From assembly GCA_017999835.1 (NCBI GenBank), contig JAGNLA010000007.1, positions 1 to 64,000 of the forward strand: a stretch of DNA of 64,000 nucleotides, written 5' to 3'. The position numbers and the translations under genes were made by a program. The DNA comes from Caldisericia bacterium. Its GTDB lineage: Bacteria; Caldisericota; Caldisericia; JAAYUI01. Position 1 is the first letter of the stretch. Each line of letters opens with the position of its first letter. The notes beneath the pieces were generated by a model, which had not been told where the DNA came from, did not search any database, and saw only the letters and a list, made by a program, of their open reading frames with translations. Shown piece after piece: positions 25,276 to 33,451 of this stretch.

Positions 25276-27623
25276 ACTGCGATAGATTTAGAGAGATGCT
25301 TTTGGACTACATCGAGGGAACCCTCACAGGCAGGGACAAGGCTGAGTTTGATGCTCACATTGTTTCCTGTTCAGAGTGCAGGGAGCTCGTCGGGTCGTTT
25401 GGAAAACTTTCGGAATCCATCACTGACCATCTAACCGCCAAAGCTTCGAAGATAGAACCACCCGCATACCTGTGGGGCAAGATTCTTTCAAAGGTTCAAA
25501 AACAGAAAAAAGCATCGAGATTCCCAATGTTGCTCAAAGTCGGTCTCACTTTTGCCTCAGTCATCGTTGTTGTTGCAGCAGGTGTTTTCACACCAGTGTT
25601 TGGCAAGGAAGGCAACCTGCTCAATTTCATCAGCTCGAAGGTCATTGAAGGCGCAGCAAACGATTATGAACAAATGTTTACCCCAGACCTTAAAGGTCAG
25701 GTGCTAAAAGCTTATGCCGCAGACAAAATTTCCTCAGAAAGCGACATCACCCAGGATGCAATCTGGAAGATGAAAGGCGAAGGTTTCTCGCCCAAAGAGA
25801 TTGCCATTGCGACATTCATCTCGAAGAAATCAGGCAGAGACCTCGACACAGTAATTTCTGAAAGGCGTGAAGGTATCGGTTGGGGCAGAATTGCAAACAG
25901 GTCTGGCATCTCAGTGTTTTCTGTCAAAGAGATGGTAGCTCATCCAATCGAAATCGCCACTCAGGAAATTGCTGGTTCGGCGACAATAGTTCTGCCAGTG
26001 TCGGTTAGTTCGATCGAGGATGGTAAGCTTATGGTAGATTCACTCTCTGAACCCATTGAGTTTGCAGGTATACCTGTACTCGATAAAAACAACAAACCTG
26101 TCGACCTTTCCAAGATTGATACAGACGGTTTGATGATGTCATTCAACGTTGAAAATGGTGGCCTCAAGCTCTCAGGCGTCAAGCTTAATGACAGTGTTGT
26201 TGATGACCAGTCCAAATTTGCCTTTGATGGCAAGGTCGTTTCATTCGACGGTGAAAAACTGGTTTTGCAAACCGATCAGGGTAACAAGGAGATCTCGACT
26301 GTTGCTGGAGAAACGATCATGCACTCCATTACTCAAACCGGAAGTCAGGTTAGAATCTCCGGTTACATGGTTGGCAAGCGGTTCCTGGCCTGCTCGATTT
26401 CAAAACCGAGACTCAGAAAAATGCTTGGCAAGCAACAGCAGCAGGATAGCAAGGGAGAAAATCAATCCGTAAATGACCAGACTTCATCTGGACAAACGAC
26501 AAAGCAGAATAACCAGGGCAATGGAAACGGAAAATGTCAAAACGGCTCTTCAAGCGGCAACAGTTCAAACAATACCAACCAGAACCAGCTCGATACCGGC
26601 AACAATCAAACAGATAACAGCAACACAAGCAACACAAAAAACACGCATAACAATTGGGTGGCATTAAATGGCAGCCCTCTGGACACTTATCTTGTCAATT
26701 TTGACGGCCAATCAACCCTTAGCACCAAGCACGGCGACAGCTATAAGACGACAACAAACACATCGGTCTTTATCGACTTTGGTGCAAGTGGCGTCAAGCC
26801 TGTCTCACTGTCTATTCTCAATCTCCTGGCTCCTGACACTGCTATCTCGCTTATTGGAAAAGATCAAGCAGTATCGTATATAAAAATCGATAAAAAAGTT
26901 TTTACAGAAATTGATGGATGGGTAGTAAACAGAGACGGCAATCAGTGCACAGTACTTACAAAAACAGATTCCGATTTTGCAAAGAAAGTCCTTGTTATTC
27001 CGGAATGGGTTCAATCCGATGATCTCAGGATCGCCAATCGCATGGAAAACGCTTTGATTTCCGGCAATGCAATCGTGTGGAAAGGCAACGTAACGGTAAA
27101 CAAACTCAAAAAACAGGAAGGCAGAATCGATTCCATCACTCCACAGCAGATCCAGGTGAAAGGTTTGGTTATTCAGATAATTGATGGAATATCCAAGTTT
27201 AGAACCCCAAAGGGTTTGCTTGATTCGATGCCAAAAAATATCAAAATTGGCGTATCTGTTGCTGTCGATTATGTGACAATCGGCAACAAGCCAGTTGCTT
27301 TCTCAATAATGTTCCTGCAAACCGACAAAGCCGATGGAGGACCTCCTCCTGGTGGCAACAATCAGGGAGAACAACCGCCTGATGGTGGACAATCGCCGAT
27401 AAAGGTCGATTCAGTTTCAACAAAAGGAGCAAATATAATTGAGCTCAAACTGGAGAATGGCGACACAATCTGTATAAATCCAAAGATGACAAAGGTGTTC
27501 GCCATTGATGAGAATGGACAGAAGCAATCTGCAAACATTGGTGACATCAAACAAGGTGTATCAATATCCTTTAAGCTGGGCAACAAAGGACAAATGGCAG
27601 TTGAAGTGACAATCCATTCGTAA
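25272..27623 (+). CDS. Membrane-spanning zinc-type anti-sigma factor with large extracytoplasmic domain
   Basis: A 783-residue protein. Residues 1-40 form a ZAS anti-sigma domain (Cys3, His29, Cys33, Cys36 in HIVSCSEC). One membrane helix lies at ~84-108, and ~670 residues are outside. The outer part contains beta-rich segments resembling DUF5666/OB-like units, such as DGKVVSFDGEKLVL ... VRISGYMVGKRFLA. A 75-residue Asn/Gln/Ser/Thr-rich linker (~385-465) follows, then further similar units to the end. Ordinary ECF anti-sigmas have small outer domains, so this one looks built to sense or bind something on the surface. It overlaps the sigma gene by 4 nt (ATGA) and ends in a very strong terminator. 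Confidence 0.85.
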   Translation: MNCDRFREMLLDYIEGTLTGRDKAEFDAHIVSCSECRELVGSFGKLSESITDHLTAKASKIEPPAYLWGKILSKVQKQKKASRFPMLLKVGLTFASVIVVVAAGVFTPVFGKEGNLLNFISSKVIEGAANDYEQMFTPDLKGQVLKAYAADKISSESDITQDAIWKMKGEGFSPKEIAIATFISKKSGRDLDTVISERREGIGWGRIANRSGISVFSVKEMVAHPIEIATQEIAGSATIVLPVSVSSIEDGKLMVDSLSEPIEFAGIPVLDKNNKPVDLSKIDTDGLMMSFNVENGGLKLSGVKLNDSVVDDQSKFAFDGKVVSFDGEKLVLQTDQGNKEISTVAGETIMHSITQTGSQVRISGYMVGKRFLACSISKPRLRKMLGKQQQQDSKGENQSVNDQTSSGQTTKQNNQGNGNGKCQNGSSSGNSSNNTNQNQLDTGNNQTDNSNTSNTKNTHNNWVALNGSPLDTYLVNFDGQSTLSTKHGDSYKTTTNTSVFIDFGASGVKPVSLSILNLLAPDTAISLIGKDQAVSYIKIDKKVFTEIDGWVVNRDGNQCTVLTKTDSDFAKKVLVIPEWVQSDDLRIANRMENALISGNAIVWKGNVTVNKLKKQEGRIDSITPQQIQVKGLVIQIIDGISKFRTPKGLLDSMPKNIKIGVSVAVDYVTIGNKPVAFSIMFLQTDKADGGPPPGGNNQGEQPPDGGQSPIKVDSVSTKGANIIELKLENGDTICINPKMTKVFAIDENGQKQSANIGDIKQGVSISFKLGNKGQMAVEVTIHS

Positions 27624-27633
27624 AAAGCTTGGC

Positions 27634-27678
27634 ATAAAATAAAACCCCCATGAGATCCTCATGGGGGTTTTATTTTAT
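27634..27678. terminator. Bidirectional terminator, 21-bp perfect stem
   Basis: The arms 27634-27654 and 27658-27678 are fully complementary (core ACCCCCATGAG) around a 3-nt loop, with A/T flanks on both sides. It separates the anti-sigma gene from the convergent secreted-protein gene. Confidence 0.9.
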
Positions 27679-27686
27679 GGAGTTAA

Positions 27687-30600
27687 TTAGTTTGTAAGAA
27701 CCATCTTTACTGTGATTGTTTGCGTCAGCGGTTCCCAGTCGACTTTTGCCTTGAGTGATTCGGAGATGAATCTGATTGGTACAAAGGTTTTGCCATTCTT
27801 CAATTCTGGAGGGGATGTCAGATTGACCATGTTTCCGCTGACAATTGCATAATTTTTGCCGATCCAAAGGAAGATTGTTATATCATCTTTAACGATTGTG
27901 ACCATTTTTTCAAACTGATCCCAGCTGACTTTTGCGTCCAGTGCTTCAGCAATGAATCTGAATGGAACCATAGTTTTGCCTGATGTTATATATGGTGGTG
28001 AAGTTAGAACCGTTTCTTTGCCATCAATGGTGGCTTTGGTGTTTCCAATCTGCATTTTTATGATGCGTTCCTTGGCTTTGGGTGTAACGGTGAAATCACA
28101 GAAGATAGTGTTATTGCCTAGGTTTATCTCGCCATCGGATGTTATGACCATGTAAATCCTGTGGTCTCCAGGTGTAACGATTGGAGGAACGTCGAAATTG
28201 AAGTTTAAAACTTTTGACGGCGCCAGGGAATCGATTGCGACCCGTTTGAGCTGTTTGTCGCGAGAGGGGCTGTCAATATGGAATGTGACCGAGAATGGTG
28301 ATGATGGGATCTTTGAAACATTTTGGATGATCGCATATATTTTGAATTCTGTGCCTTCAGGTACTGTTGCTGGTAGAACGTTGCATGAAATAGCCTTTAA
28401 ATCCAGCGCTTCGCTCAGATCAATGGCAAAGCCTTCTCCGCCAGTCGAACCGGCAAAATTGATAATAAGAATGCCATTCTCGTATACCGAGCTGAACCGG
28501 CAAGTGGAGGTTATGGCTTTTGGTTCTCCGGGCAAGGCGATTGCAATTATCGAAGGAGCGCCTTGAGGTGCTTGGGCAAGGATGCTGATTCTTGAATCAT
28601 ACTTATTAATCCATGGCACGGCACATGTTGATGCGATTATGTTTGGGAGTTTGTCATGATTGACCGGGACATATATTGGTGCGGGGAATCTTGGCATATC
28701 CTGAGTCTGGAGATGACGGAAAGTTATAAAACCAGCTTCGATGGATTCATTTGTGGGCTGGCAGTAAATGCATGGAGTTTTCGGTAGTGGTTCGATAATG
28801 TCGGTGAAAAACCTTGGAATAGAGCTTGTCGGCTCAACAGTTGTGAGCATGAGATTTCCGGCTCCAACTTTCATGACCTTTTCCTCTTCAATCTCCCTTA
28901 TGCCTGCAAGTTTGGCAATCTCCTTGCCAAGCGTTGTCTTCGATCCCCACCATGCAAGGTCAGAAAATCTAGATTTGCCTTGGTAGACAAGCAGTGAACC
29001 ACCCTGTTTAACCCAGTCAGAAAGCAACTGGGCTTCTTCATATGATGCATGAGTGGTTGACTCATCCAGGAACGCTGTTTTTGCTGAACCGAGTTTGTTT
29101 ACGCTGCAGAGCCTGGCGTTGATTTCCTGCTCTGAAAGCTGAGAAATCCAATCGGCATGCGTATAAGTTTTATCAAGCACACTCACCCAGAGAGTGGAAT
29201 TTGTCACAATTTGAACAAACGAGCTTTGCTCCGGATTAACCGTTGATGAAAGGTAAAGTGGTTGGAAACCGTCATAAGAAGTGCTGCCGTAAAATCCACT
29301 TGTAATGACCCCTGAAATGTAGCTGCGGAGATATTCGGGGTTGTATCCGTCGGTCAGATGTGTGTAGAACTGCTGACTAATGATCTGGCCGTCCTTGAGA
29401 CCCTCAAGGAAACTATCTGTTGTCCCTGTTGCTGTTACAAGAACCCTTTCAATTCCATCAAACCGAGGCGCAGGAAGAAGCAATCCAGACGAATAAGAAG
29501 GGATTGATATTGCGAACGCCAGCCCTGTTTCTCTGGTTTTTGTCTTGGCCATGGTCACAAGCTCATTTATTTTTGCGATGGCAAACTGTCCGAGCTTGTA
29601 TGCTGCATCGTCGTCTACGTTTGGATCAGCCCATATCCTTTTTGCCCACATCTGATAGATATCGATAAAGACGGGATCGGCATAATATTGAGGCTTAATG
29701 CAGCAGTCATCAAGCAAAATTCCATAAGCACCGTCGGCTTTTGCCAACCATGCTTCAAGTGTTGTCTCAGGGGTTCTGCTCAACAATATTTCTTTGAATG
29801 GAATTACAAGGGAAGCGTTTCCGAAAAGTCGGCAGGTTTTCAGAAGATTGGGATCGGTTACATCAAGAAACTTTGCTCCTGGCTGTATCGTGCCGGTTAT
29901 TCTGGAGCAAACATCAACCCTTGTCGCACCAGTAAGCCCGAGTCCGTCTGCAAGCGCGTCGCTATTGGAGTCAAATGATGAGCCTCCAGCCCCGACAAAT
30001 CCTTCGATGTCATCATCCAAGCCGTCATTGTCCTTATCGTTTGGGAAGAAATCCAATCCATCCTTGATGGTGTCCCTGTCTGTATCGGCAAAATCCGGGT
30101 CGGTGTCAATTGCAATTTCTGCTGAAGTCGGCAGGTTGTCGTTGTCCTGGTCGCTATCAAATGACCACGAGTAAACCAGTCCAGCGCCTTTTATGGCTGT
30201 CTCACCTGAATTGTCGGCCTGGAACCAGACTACCTGGCCTTTTCTGTTTGGTTTGGACTCACCGATCATTATTGATTCGGGGTTTGAGCACCTTAGCGAG
30301 ATCATGTCGCCAAGATTGAGGGTTTTGATTGTAAAGCCATCTTCGAGTTTGGCTCCGTTGACATCGTAAGTTCCAGTTTGGAAAATTTTGCCAAACTCCG
30401 ATGTGGGGTCTATATTTGTAAGACTATAGAAGAATGATATCCTGACAAGCCTGATGTTGTTGAGCGCTTTAATGGAAAGTTTGGATTTTTCTGGATTGAT
30501 AAGAGTAAGCGGAAAGAGTTTGAGTTTTTCTTTTGTCCAGATAAGATCCAGCCTTACGCTGTCGAGTTCAACGTCACACTCGCCTTCGTTTTCGACAAGG

Positions 30601-31229
30601 CAAAAAACCTTGTCGGCCGGGGCGTCAGCCAGAGAATAGGAAATGCTTGTGCCAGCAGGAACCGATCTCCCCCCGCCACCTGGTAGAGATGATGAGCCTG
30701 GTTCAATCAGGTGGGACAGCTCTATGGCAGTGCCCGGGAAAAGTTCAAGTTGGCGAAGAATTGAAAACCTAAGCAGATAAAACGGATTCCCTGAACCAGT
30801 TGATCTGGAGAACCTGACTATGAAAGGATTGTTTGGTTTTTGTTCGATTCGTATCTGACGCCTGATGTGATCATTGATTGATCCTGCGTCAACACCGGAG
30901 TTGTAGATGGACTGCCAAAGATCGCCACCGATGGAAACCTCGATGTTGCAAGGTCCTGAGCTGTCAATATCGACAACAAAAGGTGCGGTTCCAAGCAAAG
31001 GGATTTTATACTCAAACGAACCGTTTGTAACCCTGACATTATCCTTGAGCCATGTCTCGCGTGTGTTGGACAGGACTTCTTTTTCCGATTGCGTGCCTGG
31101 AACGATTACAATGTTTGGCGATGTCTGGATGTCAATGCACTGAATTTGTTTTGGGAAAGAGAGTGGCGTAAGGCTAGATGTTATCCAAAATGCCAATGCC
31201 AGGCAGATCTTTGCCTTCGAGGAATTCAA
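27687..31229 (-). CDS. Large secreted protein: Ca2+-binding repeats, possible glycosidase-like barrel, CARDB and stalk domains
   Basis: About 1180 residues. A signal peptide (~5-28) leads to a beta-rich N-terminal region. Thrombospondin-3-type Asp-rich repeats lie at ~355-430 (DSDQDNDNLP, DTDRD, DNDGLDDD). A region at ~458-650 (GILLDDCC and YSSGLLLP) looks like an alpha/beta barrel, perhaps glycosidase-like, and a GATase1-like segment sits at ~706-780. A CARDB-like domain (~945-1048) and a C-terminal copper-amine-oxidase-N 'stalk' domain (~1056-1180, VPFRFIAEAL and VPIRFISESL) complete it. The start is probably TTG 31229 behind GGAGGAGG, which itself lies in the last codons of pgk. Catalytic function is unproven. 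Cotranscribed with gap-pgk. Confidence 0.75.
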   Translation of the reverse strand: MNSSKAKICLALAFWITSSLTPLSFPKQIQCIDIQTSPNIVIVPGTQSEKEVLSNTRETWLKDNVRVTNGSFEYKIPLLGTAPFVVDIDSSGPCNIEVSIGGDLWQSIYNSGVDAGSINDHIRRQIRIEQKPNNPFIVRFSRSTGSGNPFYLLRFSILRQLELFPGTAIELSHLIEPGSSSLPGGGGRSVPAGTSISYSLADAPADKVFCLVENEGECDVELDSVRLDLIWTKEKLKLFPLTLINPEKSKLSIKALNNIRLVRISFFYSLTNIDPTSEFGKIFQTGTYDVNGAKLEDGFTIKTLNLGDMISLRCSNPESIMIGESKPNRKGQVVWFQADNSGETAIKGAGLVYSWSFDSDQDNDNLPTSAEIAIDTDPDFADTDRDTIKDGLDFFPNDKDNDGLDDDIEGFVGAGGSSFDSNSDALADGLGLTGATRVDVCSRITGTIQPGAKFLDVTDPNLLKTCRLFGNASLVIPFKEILLSRTPETTLEAWLAKADGAYGILLDDCCIKPQYYADPVFIDIYQMWAKRIWADPNVDDDAAYKLGQFAIAKINELVTMAKTKTRETGLAFAISIPSYSSGLLLPAPRFDGIERVLVTATGTTDSFLEGLKDGQIISQQFYTHLTDGYNPEYLRSYISGVITSGFYGSTSYDGFQPLYLSSTVNPEQSSFVQIVTNSTLWVSVLDKTYTHADWISQLSEQEINARLCSVNKLGSAKTAFLDESTTHASYEEAQLLSDWVKQGGSLLVYQGKSRFSDLAWWGSKTTLGKEIAKLAGIREIEEEKVMKVGAGNLMLTTVEPTSSIPRFFTDIIEPLPKTPCIYCQPTNESIEAGFITFRHLQTQDMPRFPAPIYVPVNHDKLPNIIASTCAVPWINKYDSRISILAQAPQGAPSIIAIALPGEPKAITSTCRFSSVYENGILIINFAGSTGGEGFAIDLSEALDLKAISCNVLPATVPEGTEFKIYAIIQNVSKIPSSPFSVTFHIDSPSRDKQLKRVAIDSLAPSKVLNFNFDVPPIVTPGDHRIYMVITSDGEINLGNNTIFCDFTVTPKAKERIIKMQIGNTKATIDGKETVLTSPPYITSGKTMVPFRFIAEALDAKVSWDQFEKMVTIVKDDITIFLWIGKNYAIVSGNMVNLTSPPELKNGKTFVPIRFISESLKAKVDWEPLTQTITVKMVLTN

Positions 31230-32355
31230 GCGATGCACCTCCTCCGGTGGATACATGGGTGAAGAAATTCGTCAGGCAGAAACGGCTTGCTGCCGCTGCA
31301 GAGTCTCCACCGCCGACAACCGAGATTGGGACGTTGTGGGCGACAGCTTCCATTACTTCCTGTGTTCCATCTGCAAAAAGAGCATTTTCAAACACACCCA
31401 GTGGTCCATTCCAAAGTACCGTGTTGCACTGCTTGAGGTTTTGGGAGAACATTTCCCGAGTTTTTGGGCCGATGTCCACACCTTCAAAACCATCAGGGAT
31501 CTCAGGGCTGTCTGTAACCATGACTTTTGTTGGGCAGTGGATGTTGTCCGCTATTACATAATCAATCGGTAGCAATATTTTCTTCCCGCGCTGGAGCTGT
31601 TCGTCCATGAACTTCTTGCATGATTCGACCATGTCGGTTGCAACCCTGGATTTTCCAACCGGAATACCTTGAGACTTCAGGAAAGTGTAGGCCATTGCGC
31701 CACCGATTACCACAAGGTCGGCCTTGTCAGTGAGGTTGTAGACCGCGATTATTTTGTCAGCCAGTTTTGCTCCACCAAACACAACAGCAAACGGACGTTT
31801 TGGGTCGCCTGTGCAGTCGCCAAGGTATTTTATCTCGTTTTGGAGAAGGAAACCTGCTACGGCTGGCTTAAGGATTGATGGTACACCATAGGTGCTGGCA
31901 TGTTTTCTGTGGGAGGTGCCGAACGCGTCTGAGACGTAGATGTCGGCAAGACTGGCAAGTTGCTGGCTGAATTTATCGTCGTTGGCTTCTTCTTCGGCAT
32001 GGAAGCGGAGATTTTCAAGAAGCAAAGCCTGACCTGGGCGAAGCTCGGAAACCATCTTCTCAGCGTCTGACCCAACGCAATCCGGTGCTAACTTCACTTC
32101 TTTGCCAAGAAGCAATGAGAGTCTGTGTGCAACTGGCAGAAGGGTATATTCCATATCCCTCTTGCCTTCAGGTCGACCAAGATGGGAACAGATGACCAGC
32201 TTGGCGTTGTGGTCAAGAAGATGCTTTATTGTTGGGATAGTCCTCTTGATGCGTGTGTCGTCCGTGATCTTGCCGTCCTGGAGCGGAAAGTTGAAATCTG
32301 CGCGCAGGAGCACTCGTTTGTTGTAAACGTTTACGAACTCCACTGACTTTTTCAT
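31174..32355 (-). CDS. pgk: Phosphoglycerate kinase
   Basis: A 393-residue glycolytic kinase forming ATP and 3-phosphoglycerate from 1,3-bisphosphoglycerate. Conserved parts: RADFNFPLQDGKITDDTRI (usually RVDxNVP), HLGRP, LLENLRFHAEE, SDAFGTSHRKHAS, the hinge AVVFGGAKLADKI, LWNGPLGVFE and the C-terminal VVGGGDSAAAA and STGGGASLEFLEG. ATG 32355 follows AGGAGGTAGG; an earlier in-frame ATG is not used. It lies 1 nt after gap and its 3' end contains the ribosome site and start of the following secreted-protein gene. Confidence 0.96.
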   Translation of the reverse strand: MKKSVEFVNVYNKRVLLRADFNFPLQDGKITDDTRIKRTIPTIKHLLDHNAKLVICSHLGRPEGKRDMEYTLLPVAHRLSLLLGKEVKLAPDCVGSDAEKMVSELRPGQALLLENLRFHAEEEANDDKFSQQLASLADIYVSDAFGTSHRKHASTYGVPSILKPAVAGFLLQNEIKYLGDCTGDPKRPFAVVFGGAKLADKIIAVYNLTDKADLVVIGGAMAYTFLKSQGIPVGKSRVATDMVESCKKFMDEQLQRGKKILLPIDYVIADNIHCPTKVMVTDSPEIPDGFEGVDIGPKTREMFSQNLKQCNTVLWNGPLGVFENALFADGTQEVMEAVAHNVPISVVGGGDSAAAASRFCLTNFFTHVSTGGGASLEFLEGKDLPGIGILDNI

Positions 32356-32356
32356 C

Positions 32357-33361
32357 CTACCTCCTAGTTGCAACTATATCGATTACTTCTGATGTTCTTG
32401 AGGAATAACCCCATTCGTTGTCGTACCAGACGAGTACTTTTATCATGTTGCCACCAAGCATCATTGTCGAGAGCGCGTCAACAGTGCCAGAGTTTGGGCA
32501 ACCTATGTAGTCGCCTGAAACAAGCGGTTCGGTCGAGAATCCAAGGATGCCTTTGAGTTCGTTGTGGCTTGCCTTGTGGAGAACAGCGTTGACTTCTTCA
32601 ACTGAAGTCTGGTCTTCAACTGTGCAGACAAAGTCAGTTATTGAAACAGTTTGAGTTGGCACCCTCAGCGAGATGCCTGTCATTTTGCCTTTGAGTTCCG
32701 GGAAAATGACAGCGACTGCCTCGGCAGCGCCGGTTGTTGTTGGGATGATGTTTGTAGCAGCGTTTCTTGCTCGCCTCAAGTCTTTGTGAGGGCCGTCAAG
32801 GATTCTCTGGTCGTTTGTGTAGGAATGGACTGTGGTCATGAACCCTTTTGTTATCTTGAAGTTTTCATTGAGCACTTTGACCACAGGCGCAAGACTGTTG
32901 GTTGTGCATGATGCGTTTGAAATGATATGGTGTTTTGCAGGGTCGTAGGAGTTGCAGTTGATCCCTCTGACAACCATGATGTCAGGTTCCTTTATCGGCG
33001 CAGAAACAACTACTTTTCTCGCCCCTGCTTCAATGTGGTCTCTTGCCTCATCGGCTTTTTTAAGTTTGCCGGTTGACTCAAGGACGATGTCCACCCCAAG
33101 GTCTTTCCATGGGAGCTGTTTAAAATCCTTGACCGATAGCACTTTGGTGTGCTTGCCGCAGCAGGTGAAACCATCGCCTTTGACCTCAATATCATGACCG
33201 AAAGCGCCATAATTGCTGTCATGCCTTAAAAGGTGAACAAGCGTTTCTGTATCCGTAATGTCGTTGACCGCAACGATGTTGTGTGTTGGGAACCTGTTGC
33301 TCAGATCCTTGAACACCTGACGACCAATCCTGCCGAAACCATTAATCGCAATGTTTGCCAT
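32357..33361 (-). CDS. gap: Glyceraldehyde-3-phosphate dehydrogenase, type I
   Basis: A 334-residue enzyme. The NAD-binding motif INGFGRIGRQ is at the N-terminus, the catalytic Cys is in SNASCTTNSLAPV (~153) and the partner His in VHSYTNDQ. It ends with WYDNEWGYSSR. It oxidises glyceraldehyde 3-phosphate to 1,3-bisphosphoglycerate, feeding pgk directly downstream. ATG 33361 has GGAGG 5 nt upstream. A promoter (33379-33406) precedes it, making gap-pgk-secreted protein one transcription unit. Confidence 0.96.
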   Translation of the reverse strand: MANIAINGFGRIGRQVFKDLSNRFPTHNIVAVNDITDTETLVHLLRHDSNYGAFGHDIEVKGDGFTCCGKHTKVLSVKDFKQLPWKDLGVDIVLESTGKLKKADEARDHIEAGARKVVVSAPIKEPDIMVVRGINCNSYDPAKHHIISNASCTTNSLAPVVKVLNENFKITKGFMTTVHSYTNDQRILDGPHKDLRRARNAATNIIPTTTGAAEAVAVIFPELKGKMTGISLRVPTQTVSITDFVCTVEDQTSVEEVNAVLHKASHNELKGILGFSTEPLVSGDYIGCPNSGTVDALSTMMLGGNMIKVLVWYDNEWGYSSRTSEVIDIVATRR

Positions 33362-33378
33362 TTGGGCCTCCAAAAACT

Positions 33379-33406
33379 ATTCTATTTGCTTAGTTCGTTT
33401 TGGCAA
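33379..33406 (-). promoter_or_regulatory. Promoter of the gap-pgk operon
   Basis: On the minus strand TTGCCA (33406-33401), a 16-nt spacer and TAGAAT (33384-33379), with the ribosome site GGAGG shortly after. Confidence 0.6.
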
Positions 33407-33451
33407 GTCCGGAAAAATCATGTTCATTGACATATGGTGTTAAGTTGTTGT

